From JBBRHQ01 sp963840235 (lineage in GTDB: Bacteria > Actinomycetota > Thermoleophilia > Solirubrobacterales > 70-9), in NCBI GenBank assembly GCA_963840235.1, contig CAWIYC010000010.1, positions 1 to 59,716 on the forward strand: DNA of 59,716 bases, read 5' to 3'. This document shows, in pieces, positions 17,408 through 26,186 of the stretch. Numbering within the stretch: position 1 is the first letter of the stretch; every line of letters starts with the position of its first letter. The notes below the pieces were generated by a model, which had not been told where the DNA came from, ran no database searches, and was given only the letters and a program-made list of their open reading frames with translations. The position numbers and the translations under genes are program-made.

Positions 17408-18591
17408 AAGCCGTAGTGCTGGTCGGCCGGGGCCCAGTCGACCCCGCGGCCGGATCCGAGGAGGCGGAAGTCGTCGCTGGAAGGGTCGCTGAACGTCGGC
17501 GAGCAATCGACCACCTCTCCGGGCGTTGACCTGGGCCAGGCACCGCCCGGGGGCGCCGCTTCGCGCCGGCAGCTCGTGTTGTCGGTGAACCTGGCGCCGC
17601 TGAGATCCGCGGAGGTCCAGAACCTGTAGACGACGTTGGAGTCGATCAGCGTATCCGGGCCCGTGCCCTCCTGGAACACCGCGACCGGCTCGCCCTGCCA
17701 GATCGTGTTCCGGGTCATCCTCAGGCCGCGATATGGACCGAAGACCTGGAGCGAGGATGTCCAGCCGCAGCCGGAATTCGGCGGGTCGCATGCCTTGTTG
17801 TCGCGGACGATGAGGTTGTTGTCCACGGTGATTCCCTCGATTGCGCTGGCCTGGTCCTTGACGAAGAAGCCCTGGCAGCGGTTGTCATGCAGGTAGTTCT
17901 TCCGGTAGACGAGGTGGTCGCCCACCCAGACCGTTTGAAGGCAATCCGAGTGGCGCCCGTTCTCCCTCACGTTGGTGAACTCGTTGCCCTCGATCAGCGC
18001 CCCGATGCCGTCACCGTCACCGTCGTGGTAGCGGTTGAGCCTGATCGCGTCCTCGCCGAACGGCCCGACGAACCTGTTGCCCGTGATCGTGACGTCGTCA
18101 ACGGTGGTGCTGGTGGTCGGTCCGGCGTCTATACCGAAGTAGCCGCCGCTGATCCGGTTGTGCTCGACGGCCACGGCGCTGGCGCCCGGCTCGACCGTGA
18201 CCTCGTCGCTGACGTCGAACCGGGCCAGGGTCAGGTGGGACCCGCTCAGCTCGGCTCCCGCAATGCTCGCCTTCCCCGGGTGCTCGGCGCGGACCGTGAC
18301 CCCCGGCGCCTCAGAGGACGTGTCCAGCGAGAGCTTGCCGTAGGAGCCGTCCGCGAGACAGACGACAGCCCCCGCCTCCGCCTCGGAAGCGGCCGAGCTC
18401 AGATCATCCTCGCTGGTGGCCACGGTCGAGCACCTGCCGGGCCCGACCGGCCGCTGAGATGGGTTCGTCGCGCCGACGGAGGTCTCGTGGGCACCGGTCT
18501 CGTCATCGGTGGAGTTGAGCCAGACCACAAGGCCGACTGAGATGACGGCGGCGATGGCCACAGCCACGAGGTTTCTGGGCGTGAGCCTCAT
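17404..18591 (-). CDS. Secreted/anchored parallel beta-helix protein (third paralogue)
   Basis: This 395-residue protein has an uncleaved-looking N-terminal hydrophobic segment (NLVAVAIAAVISVGLVVWL). A linker of about 35 residues leads to a right-handed beta-helix domain highly similar to the two proteins at 2039-6070. Shared features are CLADGSYGKLSL, GNRFVGPFGEDAIRLNRYHD, a GFFVKDQASAI motif and the terminal WAPADQHYGF. The N-terminal segment could be a membrane anchor, so this copy may sit on the cell surface where the other two are released. It is encoded within the polysaccharide locus, tail to tail with the MurJ-like gene. Family function is unknown; polysaccharide lyase, epimerase or binding roles are possible. 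Confidence 0.75.
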   Translation of the reverse strand: MRLTPRNLVAVAIAAVISVGLVVWLNSTDDETGAHETSVGATNPSQRPVGPGRCSTVATSEDDLSSAASEAEAGAVVCLADGSYGKLSLDTSSEAPGVTVRAEHPGKASIAGAELSGSHLTLARFDVSDEVTVEPGASAVAVEHNRISGGYFGIDAGPTTSTTVDDVTITGNRFVGPFGEDAIRLNRYHDGDGDGIGALIEGNEFTNVRENGRHSDCLQTVWVGDHLVYRKNYLHDNRCQGFFVKDQASAIEGITVDNNLIVRDNKACDPPNSGCGWTSSLQVFGPYRGLRMTRNTIWQGEPVAVFQEGTGPDTLIDSNVVYRFWTSADLSGARFTDNTSCRREAAPPGGAWPRSTPGEVVDCSPTFSDPSSDDFRLLGSGRGVDWAPADQHYGF

Positions 18592-18653
18592 GCCTCAACA
18601 AACGCGCCGCGCGGGCCCATACTTGCCGCCAACCCCGGTCCCCTCCCCCGCTA

Positions 18654-19655
18654 TCAGCGGGTTGACGAAGCCGCCGGCAGCCGCACCGGGGAGGTGGCGT
18701 TTCGCAACAACCGGTGCACTGCGCCGGAGCCGTCCGCGGGCACGGTGTAGACGTCGCGCCCATCGGAATAGGCGAGGTTCTCGTCGTCCAACCACTCAAC
18801 CTGATCGTCAATCGACCGATTCTCGGCGACAGCGTGGTCGGCCAGCGTCTCCAGATCGAGGACCCTCAACCGCCAACGGGTCTGGTTGCCGATCCGGCTC
18901 TTGAACACGATCTGCTTGCCGTCCGGCGAGAGCGAAGGGCACTCGACGCCGTCGCGAAGCACGCGCATGCTGCGCCGACGGACGTTCCCCTCCACAAGAT
19001 AGTGGTGGCCTCCCGTCGCCAGCGTGGCGTAGAAGCGATTCGGGTCCCTGGCGAAGGTGACCCCCCAGAAGTTGAAGTCCACCGCGTCGAAGGGCTTGCC
19101 GTCCTTAGTGACATGGAACTGCTCCAGCTGAGCCAGTTGCCTGCCGCCGCGCATGTCCACGATCGTCGTCGTGGTCGAGAAGCCGCCACTCGAGCCGAGA
19201 TATGCGTGGCCGCTGACGAACACCGTCATTGCTCCGTAGCGACCGTCGGGGGATACCCTTGCGCGAGACGGGAGCCCGGTCAGCGCGAACTCGTGCAACG
19301 GCCTGAACGAGGAGTCGAAAATCGTCGCGTCGTAGTCCACGCCCGAAGCACCAAGCGCGAGGCAGAGGCCGCGTCCGCCGGCGAAGTAGACGCGCTCGCA
19401 GGCAAGATCGCTTCCCTGCGGGCGCTGTGGCCGTCCACCCCTGACCATGAAGACGCGTCCGTTGAGGCGAGGATCCGAGCGCTCGACTCCGCGCACCATG
19501 AGGCCGGCGCCGCCGACGGCGCCGGCCCCCACGCCCGCCCGCGGGCGGGCGTCGGTGGTCAGATTGTTCGGCCCCGCGGCGATCACGTAGGCGACGCCGG
19601 CGACGACGCAGGCGACGACGATCACGGCAAGCAAAATGCGGCGGCGCCTATCCAA
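18654..19655 (-). CDS. Membrane-anchored TolB/PD40-like beta-propeller protein
   Basis: This is a protein of about 333 residues. The TTG at 19655 (with GGGAG about 10 bases upstream) gives a short basic start, MDRRRRILLAVIVVACVVAG, which is a single signal-anchor helix. It overlaps the end of the MFS gene by 8 bases. The extracytoplasmic part has blade-like repeats such as RVSPDGRYGAM, SLSPDGKQIVF, WLDDENLAYSDG and DVYTVPADGSG, which match PD40/WD40-like propellers related to TolB. The role is unknown. Its position downstream of the transporter and upstream of the anchored beta-helix gene suggests a surface or cell-envelope function. Confidence 0.6.
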   Translation of the reverse strand: MDRRRRILLAVIVVACVVAGVAYVIAAGPNNLTTDARPRAGVGAGAVGGAGLMVRGVERSDPRLNGRVFMVRGGRPQRPQGSDLACERVYFAGGRGLCLALGASGVDYDATIFDSSFRPLHEFALTGLPSRARVSPDGRYGAMTVFVSGHAYLGSSGGFSTTTTIVDMRGGRQLAQLEQFHVTKDGKPFDAVDFNFWGVTFARDPNRFYATLATGGHHYLVEGNVRRRSMRVLRDGVECPSLSPDGKQIVFKSRIGNQTRWRLRVLDLETLADHAVAENRSIDDQVEWLDDENLAYSDGRDVYTVPADGSGAVHRLLRNATSPVRLPAASSTR

Positions 19656-20910
19656 CCGCTGGCTCCCGCTGCGAGCGCAGCAGCAGCGGCGCGGCCACGA
19701 CCATCGCCGCCGCCAGAGCAACGGCAAAGACGATGACCGCGTCGTGCAGTCCGATCGAGAACCACAGCGCTCCGAACCCGAGCGAGGACAGCAGGCGACC
19801 GATGCTGACCACCGTGATCAGCATCCCGATGCCGCTGGCCTGCAGTTTCTCGGGCAGGAGCGCCCCGGCGAGAGCGGTGAGCACGCCGTCGGTCGCCGCG
19901 AAGTAGGCGCCGAGCGCGACCAGCGAGAGAACCAGCTCGACGTATCCGAGTGAGGGCATCAGCAGAGAGCCGTAGACGAGGAATAGTAGGGCGTGGCCTC
20001 CCAGCAGCACCGGCACCCGCCCCACCCGGTCGGCGAGCTGCCCCACCGGGATCGCCAGCAGCATGTAGACGACCGCGGTGACCACGTAGAGCAGGGGAAA
20101 TACAGCGGGCTCGAAGTCGATGCGCCGCTGCAGCCCGACGTAGACGAGTGAGTCCGACACGGTCGCCAGCGCCAGCCCGGCGGCGGCAACCATCAGCAAG
20201 CCGAAGCGCGGATCGCGAACGAGCCCGAGGGCCGCCCGCAGGGACGGCTGTGCGCTCTCCTCCCGCGGCGCCCGCTGGGGCTTGCCCTGGACAGTCAGCA
20301 CGAGCACGGCGAGGCCTAGAAACGCGAACAGCGTGCTGACGACGAAGACGGCGTCGAAGCGGGCCGGAGCCGCCAGCAGCACTCCGAAGGCGACCAGCGG
20401 TCCCAGCATGGCCCCGGCGCTGTCCATAGCGCGATGGACCCCGAACGCGGTCGCAAGCCCGGCCTTGGTGCTCGAGAGCGAGATCAGCGCGTCCCGGGGG
20501 GCGGTGCGGATCCCCTTGCCGACCCGGTCGACGGCGACGATCGCCCCGATCGCCCCGATCGAGGTGCCGGCCACGACCAGACCGATCTTGCAGATGGCGG
20601 AGAGCCCGTAGCCGGCCTCCGCCGTTTCCTTGTGGCGCCGCCAGCGGTCCGAGAAGAGGCCGCTGGCGACCTGGACGAGCGCCGCCGCGCCGCGGTAGGT
20701 CCCGTCAATCGCCCCCAGCACGAGCGGGCTGGCCCCCAGCGAGAACACCAGGTAGAGCGGCAGCACTGTCGCCACCATTTCCGAGGAGACGTCCGTGAGC
20801 ATGCTGACGAGGCCCAGAAGGACGACGTTCTTCGAGACCCCCAGGCGGGCCCGGCGATACGCCCAAAGACGCGGCTTCAGCAGGGCTTTCGAGGCTTCGA
20901 CCTGATACAT
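19648..20910 (-). CDS. Major facilitator superfamily transporter
   Basis: This is a protein of about 420 residues with 12 predicted membrane helices. The loop between helices 2 and 3 has GLFSDRWRRHKE, and a later loop has GQLADRVGRVPVLLGG, the two halves of the MFS signature. The ATG at 20910 is favoured; the frame continues upstream but reads low-complexity Arg/Gly/Pro sequence unlike protein. The substrate is unknown. Its position between RmlD and the PD40 protein suggests it belongs to the minus-strand group of envelope genes, though 91 bases separate it from RmlD. Confidence 0.75.
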   Translation of the reverse strand: MYQVEASKALLKPRLWAYRRARLGVSKNVVLLGLVSMLTDVSSEMVATVLPLYLVFSLGASPLVLGAIDGTYRGAAALVQVASGLFSDRWRRHKETAEAGYGLSAICKIGLVVAGTSIGAIGAIVAVDRVGKGIRTAPRDALISLSSTKAGLATAFGVHRAMDSAGAMLGPLVAFGVLLAAPARFDAVFVVSTLFAFLGLAVLVLTVQGKPQRAPREESAQPSLRAALGLVRDPRFGLLMVAAAGLALATVSDSLVYVGLQRRIDFEPAVFPLLYVVTAVVYMLLAIPVGQLADRVGRVPVLLGGHALLFLVYGSLLMPSLGYVELVLSLVALGAYFAATDGVLTALAGALLPEKLQASGIGMLITVVSIGRLLSSLGFGALWFSIGLHDAVIVFAVALAAAMVVAAPLLLRSQREPAVG

Positions 20911-21001
20911 GGCGCTCTCGGAGATGAACGGCTGGACTAGTCCGTTTCTCGCACTCTCACCGGCCTCGCCGCTGGGCCCGATCCGCGGCGGTCGCGCGCC
21001 T

Positions 21002-21883
21002 CTAGCGCGAGGCGGCGAGCTCTGCCAGACCGGCCCTCTCCATGTATCCCTCGAGCTGCCGGCGCCACTCGGGCAGCGGCGCAAGCCCGAGCGCGTCGGC
21101 GCGCGGGCGGGCAAGCTCCCCGTTGCGCGGCCGCCGGGCACCGCCCGCCGGCCGCGTGGTGGCCGTCGGGCGGACGTCGACCCCGACCCCCGCCAACTCG
21201 ACGATCGCCTCGGTGAACTCATGCCACGAGCATCCGCCGGAAGCCGTCAGGTGGAGCATCCCGCTCGCCCGCGCATCCACCGCCTCGATCAGGGCGGCGG
21301 CAAGGTCCGCGGTACAGGTCGGGCTCAGCCGCTGGTCCGCCACCACGGCCAGCTCACCCTGCTCCTCTGCCCGAGCGAGCATGCGGGTTACGAAGTTGCC
21401 GCCCTTCGATGCGCTGCCCCCGCTTCCGTAGAGCCCCCCGGTGCGAACCACGAGGGACTCCGGCGCGTAGGCAAGCGCGGCGTGCTCCCCGGCGAGCTTC
21501 GAGATCGCGTAGATGCTCTCGGGGGCCGGAGGGTCGTCCTCCCGGTAGGGGGCGTCGGCATCGCCGTCGAAGACGTAATTGGTGCTCAGATGGACCAGGC
21601 GTACCCCGTGCTCGGCGCAGAGATCCGCCATGCGCTTGACCGCGGAGGCGTTGACGGCGAACGCCTGCGCCTCCTCACGCTCGCAGACCTCGACGTTGTG
21701 AAAGGCCGCGCAGTTGTAGAGGACCTCGGGCCGGAACTCGGCGATCTCGCGCTCGAGGGCCGCGGCGTCGGTGACGTCGAGCTGCTCTCGCGAGCGCAGG
21801 CGCAGCTCGCACTCGGCCTCGAGCGCGAGCTCGAGGTCCGAGGCGAGCTGGCCGCCCCCGCCGGTGATCAGCGTCCGTCTCAA
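21002..21883 (-). CDS. rfbD: dTDP-4-dehydrorhamnose reductase (RmlD-like)
   Basis: This is a 293-residue SDR-superfamily enzyme. It has the N-terminal nucleotide-binding signature LITGGGGQLASDL, the LDVTDAAALE region, STNYVFDGDADAPYREDD (the RmlD pattern STDYVFDG) and the catalytic YxxxK as YAISK. It reduces dTDP-4-keto-rhamnose to dTDP-L-rhamnose. The TTG start at 21883 sits in a TTGA overlap with the upstream epimerase gene. RmlC is encoded at 24249, but RmlA and RmlB are not in the window and must be elsewhere. The canonical Asp in STDYVFDG is Asn here, so substrate details could differ. Confidence 0.75.
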   Translation of the reverse strand: MRRTLITGGGGQLASDLELALEAECELRLRSREQLDVTDAAALEREIAEFRPEVLYNCAAFHNVEVCEREEAQAFAVNASAVKRMADLCAEHGVRLVHLSTNYVFDGDADAPYREDDPPAPESIYAISKLAGEHAALAYAPESLVVRTGGLYGSGGSASKGGNFVTRMLARAEEQGELAVVADQRLSPTCTADLAAALIEAVDARASGMLHLTASGGCSWHEFTEAIVELAGVGVDVRPTATTRPAGGARRPRNGELARPRADALGLAPLPEWRRQLEGYMERAGLAELAASR

Positions 21884-22989
21884 AGCACCGACCCGAACTG
21901 CTCGACCCGGGGTCGCACCTCATTCAACAGCTCCAACCAGCGGATGTTGTAGTGGCGCGGATCGGTCAGCTCGGCGGTGTTGGCAACGTCTATTCGGGCG
22001 AGCATGTCGGCAACCGCGTCGACAACGGAGCGGCTGGGTATGAATCCGATCCTGCCGGCGAGCTTCGCATTCGAGCACTCGTAGTTGCGCGTCAGCGGCG
22101 GTGCCGGTGCCTCGCTCAGGTCCACGGGGCTGCCGAGCAGCTGCACCGATCCGGCAACCAGCATCGCCAGCTCACGAATCTGGTAGTTGGAGTGAAGGAC
22201 GTTGAAGATCTCCCCCCGGACCAGGTCCGGCGGAGCTTCCATCGCGGCAATCATCGCCTCGGCGCAATCGCGCACCTCGACCAGCGGTCGCCACATCCAG
22301 CCGCCGCCGTGGAGCTGGAGCCGCCCGTTGACCAGCGCGTCCTTGACGAAGGTGTTGACGACCAGGTCGAAGCGCATCCGCGGGCTGTGCCCGTAGACGG
22401 TGCCGTTGCGCAGGATCGTCGGGCAGAGTCCGTCCTCCACCATCTCCAGCAACTTCTCCTCGCCGTAGCGCTTCGAGGTCGCATATGCCCCGCGCGGTTC
22501 GATAGCCGCCGTCTCGTCGTGCATGCCCGGCGGCAGGCCGTCGTAGAGCGAGCAGGAGGAGGCGAACACGATCCGGTCGATTCCCCGATCGAGGCATGCC
22601 CGCCCCAGCGCCTCGGTGGCGATGGCGTTCATCTGCCAGTTCGCCTCGGGGTCGTACTCCGCGGTCGGGTCATTGGAGAGGCCGGCGAGATGAATCACTG
22701 CGTCGACGCCGTCGAGTGCGGTCGCCGGCATCTCACGCACGTCGGCCAGCACGACCTCGATCCGGTCGATCACGTCGGCAAGCGGCTCCTCGCCCCAGTA
22801 CATGCGGTCGAGGACGCGGACGTCATAACCACGCGCGAGCAGCCTCGGGACGAGGACGGAGCCGATGTAGCCTGCCCCGCCCGTGACCAGGATCGTGCCA
22901 CCGGGGTCTGGGGCCTCCGGGAGGAGGCCGTTGGAACGGGTGTCCCTGCCGGGCAGCCGTCCGTTCTGCTGTCGAGGGTTCTCGCTCAT
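21880..22989 (-). CDS. NAD-dependent epimerase/dehydratase (NDP-sugar)
   Basis: This is a 369-residue extended SDR. It has ILVTGGAGYIGSVLVPRLL for NAD binding, VIHLAGLSNDPTAEYDP, FASSCSLYDG and the catalytic YATSK. The first 35 residues are a disordered polar extension. The ATG at 22989 overlaps the stop of the acyltransferase gene (ATGA), which settles the start. It resembles nucleoside-diphosphate-sugar 4-epimerases and dehydratases. The exact sugar cannot be assigned. It works with the adjacent RmlD to supply activated sugars for the locus. Confidence 0.75.
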   Translation of the reverse strand: MSENPRQQNGRLPGRDTRSNGLLPEAPDPGGTILVTGGAGYIGSVLVPRLLARGYDVRVLDRMYWGEEPLADVIDRIEVVLADVREMPATALDGVDAVIHLAGLSNDPTAEYDPEANWQMNAIATEALGRACLDRGIDRIVFASSCSLYDGLPPGMHDETAAIEPRGAYATSKRYGEEKLLEMVEDGLCPTILRNGTVYGHSPRMRFDLVVNTFVKDALVNGRLQLHGGGWMWRPLVEVRDCAEAMIAAMEAPPDLVRGEIFNVLHSNYQIRELAMLVAGSVQLLGSPVDLSEAPAPPLTRNYECSNAKLAGRIGFIPSRSVVDAVADMLARIDVANTAELTDPRHYNIRWLELLNEVRPRVEQFGSVL

Positions 22990-24218
22990 GTCTGGACCTC
23001 CATCAGGGCTTTCTCGGGTTCGGTTTGGTGCTGTGCCGTAACAACGGTCTCGGGCCGCCCACTCTTGCTCGCCGCCGGGCCGGCTCGGGCGCCGGAGAGT
23101 CGGTGCTTGAGGCGGAGCGCCCGCTTCTCCAGGCCGTGCCAGGAGGCGAAGGCGAGCAGGTAGGTGATGGGGAACGCGATCAGGGCGACTGCGAGGGGGA
23201 CCGGCGCCGTTCCCGCCCACAGCAGGACGATCGTCTGCTGCACCGGAAAGGCGAGAAGGTAGATCCCGTAGGAGAGGTCGCCCGGCCTGGTCAGGCGGCG
23301 CAGGCCATCCCAGGAGCGATAGGCGGCGACCAGGGCCAGATAGGGGATCGAGAGCAGGAGGACGGGCCGCTCAGCCGGCGTCCCCAGCGAGAGGCCCAGA
23401 GCCACCAGCGCGCCGAGGGCGAAATCGAGTCGCAGCGGAATGCGCGACCGGTAGCGGTAGAGGAGGCCGGCGGTGAAGAAGAGCGCCAGGAAGTGGGCGG
23501 TGAGGCCATCGGCCCCGCGGAGGAAGTCAAGCGGGGACCCGACCAGGGGCAGGTCGGTCACTGTCCCGGGCGCCACCGAGAGTAGGAAGAATCCGGCGGC
23601 GACCAGCGCCAGCGACCCGGTCAGCGCCCCCATGATCCCGATCAGGGCCAGGATCGCGTAGGCCTCGGTCTCGATCGGGAGGGTCCAGAGTGAGCGGTTG
23701 ACCGACTGATCGGGATTCGACTCAAAGACGCCCGGGAGGTCGAGAGCAATGTGGTGGGCGACGCCCCCGGTGCCTACGGCGAGCACGTTGTCGGTGACGT
23801 ATTCCGGCGTGGCTGCGTCGCTGGCGTAGCCGGAGGGTGACCTGGTCGTGACCAGGGGCCCGAGCAGGAAGGCACAGGCCATCACGGTCACGATCAGCGC
23901 CGGCAGGATGCGAAGTCCCCGTCGCACGACGAAATTACGAAGGCCGGGGCGCCGCGACCAGCTCATGGCGATGAGGAAGCCGCTGATGACGAAGAAGACC
24001 TCCACCCCGAGCGTTCCCAGGGGCCAGCGCCCGACGAGCGGCTCAGCGTTGCCGGTGACCACGAACGAATGGGAGAGAAGAACAGCCGTCGCCGCCCCGA
24101 GCCTGAGTACGTCGAAGTTGTTCTCGCGCCCCTCCGAATAGGCTTCGAGAGTCGCAGCGCTCATCTCCCAGACGGAACGTTGGGGCCGCCCCGCAACTTC
24201 CGGAACGGCGAAAGTCAC
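22986..24218 (-). CDS. Acyltransferase-3 family membrane protein (OafA-like)
   Basis: This is a 410-residue protein with about 10 membrane helices and the acyltransferase-3 signature near the N-terminus (NNFDVLRLGAATAVLLSHSF, the Arg...His pair). ISGFLIAMSWSRRPG and FVVRRGLRILPAL follow, the usual second and third motifs. Such proteins O-acetylate surface polysaccharides. GTG at 24218 is the frame's first start. An ATG at 24164 is possible but has GGGAG directly abutting it. The gene is divergent from rmlC. No SGNH domain is fused at the C-terminus. Confidence 0.8.
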   Translation of the reverse strand: MTFAVPEVAGRPQRSVWEMSAATLEAYSEGRENNFDVLRLGAATAVLLSHSFVVTGNAEPLVGRWPLGTLGVEVFFVISGFLIAMSWSRRPGLRNFVVRRGLRILPALIVTVMACAFLLGPLVTTRSPSGYASDAATPEYVTDNVLAVGTGGVAHHIALDLPGVFESNPDQSVNRSLWTLPIETEAYAILALIGIMGALTGSLALVAAGFFLLSVAPGTVTDLPLVGSPLDFLRGADGLTAHFLALFFTAGLLYRYRSRIPLRLDFALGALVALGLSLGTPAERPVLLLSIPYLALVAAYRSWDGLRRLTRPGDLSYGIYLLAFPVQQTIVLLWAGTAPVPLAVALIAFPITYLLAFASWHGLEKRALRLKHRLSGARAGPAASKSGRPETVVTAQHQTEPEKALMEVQT

Positions 24219-24248
24219 GGCCCGTTGCCAACGTTAGATCCGGGCCTA

Positions 24249-24803
24249 ATGGAAAGACTCGAGAGCCGCCTCGAAGGACCCGTGCTCGTGCGCCCGACGG
24301 TGCACGGCGACCATCGCGGGTTCTTCCACGAGACCTACCGGCGCAACGCCTTTGCGGAATTCGGCATCGGCGAGGAGTTCGTCCAGGACAACCACTCCCG
24401 CTCGGGCCGCGGGATCGTCAGGGGGATGCACTTCCAGGTGGGCGACGGCATGGCCAAGCTCGTGCGTTGCGCGCGGGGAGCGATCCTCGACGTGGTCGTC
24501 GACCTCAGGCGTGGATCTCCGACCTTCGGCCAGTGGGAGGGCTTCACCCTCGACGACGAGGCCCTTCAGATGCTCTACGTGCCGATCGGCTTCGCCCACG
24601 GATTCTGCGTCACGAGCGAGACCGCAGACGTGATGTACAAGTGCTCAGGCTATTACGACGAGTCGATCGAGCGCGGGATCGCCTACAACGATCCCGAGGT
24701 CGGGATCGAGTGGCCGGCGGAGGTCGAGCTGATCCCTTCCGAGCGCGACGCGAGCGCGCCGCGACTGAGCGAGATTGCCGCCGACCTGCCGTTCGAGTAC
24801 TGA
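24249..24803 (+). CDS. rfbC: dTDP-4-dehydrorhamnose 3,5-epimerase
   Basis: This is a 184-residue cupin-fold RmlC. It shows DHRGFFHETY near the N-terminus, the NHSRSGRGIVRGMHFQ segment with the catalytic His, FAHGFCV and YNDPEVGIEWP near the end. It converts dTDP-4-keto-6-deoxyglucose to dTDP-4-keto-rhamnose, upstream of RmlD in dTDP-L-rhamnose synthesis. The ATG at 24249 gives the family's usual length. The frame is open further upstream but overlaps the divergent acyltransferase gene. It is the only plus-strand gene in this stretch, so it has its own promoter. Confidence 0.9.
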   Translation: MERLESRLEGPVLVRPTVHGDHRGFFHETYRRNAFAEFGIGEEFVQDNHSRSGRGIVRGMHFQVGDGMAKLVRCARGAILDVVVDLRRGSPTFGQWEGFTLDDEALQMLYVPIGFAHGFCVTSETADVMYKCSGYYDESIERGIAYNDPEVGIEWPAEVELIPSERDASAPRLSEIAADLPFEY

Positions 24804-24812
24804 GGCCCCGGC

Positions 24813-26186
24813 TCAGGCCGCCAGGCGCTGCGCTGACGAGGCGCCGGCTGGAGTTCCCGGGAGCGCCAGCCGTTCCGTGACCTCGGCCGCAACCTGCTCG
24901 GCGAAACCCATCACCGAGTCGCCGTTGAGCAGTTGTGGGTAGATCTGGGCGTTGGAGGCAAGAGCCAGACCCTCGATCCCCGGCCACACCGGGGCGATCC
25001 GGCTCCAGGGGCCGCTGTGGAGCCCGTGGACGGGCTCCACCAGCTTCGCCCGCTGCACCGTCCAGTCGACGACCTCGTCGCGGCTGAAGCCGGGAGAGAG
25101 GCGCCCCAGGTAGTCGGTGAAGCGCCGGTAGACCGACACGTCGTCCTCGCTCTGCTCGGGCGCGTTCGGATCGCAGTACTTGGGCAGGTAGACGAGTCTG
25201 AGGCCATCCGTGTGCTCGGTCCCGAGCACGTGCGATGTCTCGATCGCGCTAGTGATCGGCGTCTCCTCGGTGATGTTCACCGCGTAGTAGGGCAGCAGCG
25301 ACCGCGGCACCTTGATGATCACGCAGACGACGCCGAGCCAGCGCTCGGGGTAGTGCACGAGCAGGCCCTGGAAGCGCTCGGGAAGCAGATAACGAAGCGC
25401 GGGCGGCTGCAGGGTCGGGATGGTGAGGTCGAAGCGGAGCGACTCGCCGTCGAGCTGGACCCCGGTGACGGAACCGTCGTCACCGACGGTCAGACCGCTA
25501 ACCGGCACATCGGTCAGGGTCTCGACGCCGAGGTCGCGCGCCCGCTCGACCATTGCGTCGATCAACCGCTGGTGCCCACCGACGATGTGACCCATCTCCT
25601 CGGCGCCGCCGGCCTTGCCGCTGCGGGCCCCGGACATCCGTCGGGTCCTGGCCCAGAGGTAGGTCGCCGGCAGATCCGACCAATCGCCGTCGAAGCGCGA
25701 GTTCAGCAGCGGCCTCCAGATGCGCTCGACCACCTGGCGCCCGCAGTGGCGGCGCAGCCAGGACTCGAGCGGCAGCCCCTCGAGCGCCTGGTAGTTGCGG
25801 CGGAGCTGACACTGGGCGACGAACGAGCCCAGCCGCATGCGCGCCGGCGGGCTCAGTGGCTCGAACCCCAGCAGGTCCCGGAGGCCGTTGAAATCATGCA
25901 TCTCGCCGTCGGCGAAGAAGCCTGCGCCGACCGGACGGAAGCGCACCTCTCCGGAGAGGCCGAGCTCGTCCGCCATCGCGATCATGCGGGAATCGGCCGG
26001 GGTGATCACGTGGTAGAAGCGGTCCACCGTGTGGCCGCCGAAGTCGATTGCGCCGGCGAGGCCGCCGAGCTCCGGTCCACGCTCGAGCACCGTGACCCTC
26101 GCCCCGGCCTGGGCCAGGCGAAGCGCCAGGGAGGTGCCGAGGACGCCGCCTCCGACGATTCCGACTCGCGGCGGGGCCACAGTCAT
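24813..26186 (-). CDS. FAD-dependent amine-oxidase/UDP-galactopyranose mutase-like protein
   Basis: This is a 457-residue flavoprotein. The N-terminus has VGIVGGGVLGTSLALRLAQ and VTVLERGPELGGLAG, the Rossmann GxGxxG and second motif of FAD-dependent oxidoreductases. HTVDRFYHVITPAD and the C-terminal ASNAQIYPQLLNGD follow the protoporphyrinogen-oxidase/UGM-like pattern. The ATG at 26186 overlaps the stop of the GT2 gene (ATGA). A long frame continues upstream but is only the other frame of the GT2 gene. Given its place among sugar genes, it may oxidise or isomerise a nucleotide sugar or a polyprenyl-linked intermediate; this is not proven. Confidence 0.65.
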   Translation of the reverse strand: MTVAPPRVGIVGGGVLGTSLALRLAQAGARVTVLERGPELGGLAGAIDFGGHTVDRFYHVITPADSRMIAMADELGLSGEVRFRPVGAGFFADGEMHDFNGLRDLLGFEPLSPPARMRLGSFVAQCQLRRNYQALEGLPLESWLRRHCGRQVVERIWRPLLNSRFDGDWSDLPATYLWARTRRMSGARSGKAGGAEEMGHIVGGHQRLIDAMVERARDLGVETLTDVPVSGLTVGDDGSVTGVQLDGESLRFDLTIPTLQPPALRYLLPERFQGLLVHYPERWLGVVCVIIKVPRSLLPYYAVNITEETPITSAIETSHVLGTEHTDGLRLVYLPKYCDPNAPEQSEDDVSVYRRFTDYLGRLSPGFSRDEVVDWTVQRAKLVEPVHGLHSGPWSRIAPVWPGIEGLALASNAQIYPQLLNGDSVMGFAEQVAAEVTERLALPGTPAGASSAQRLAA

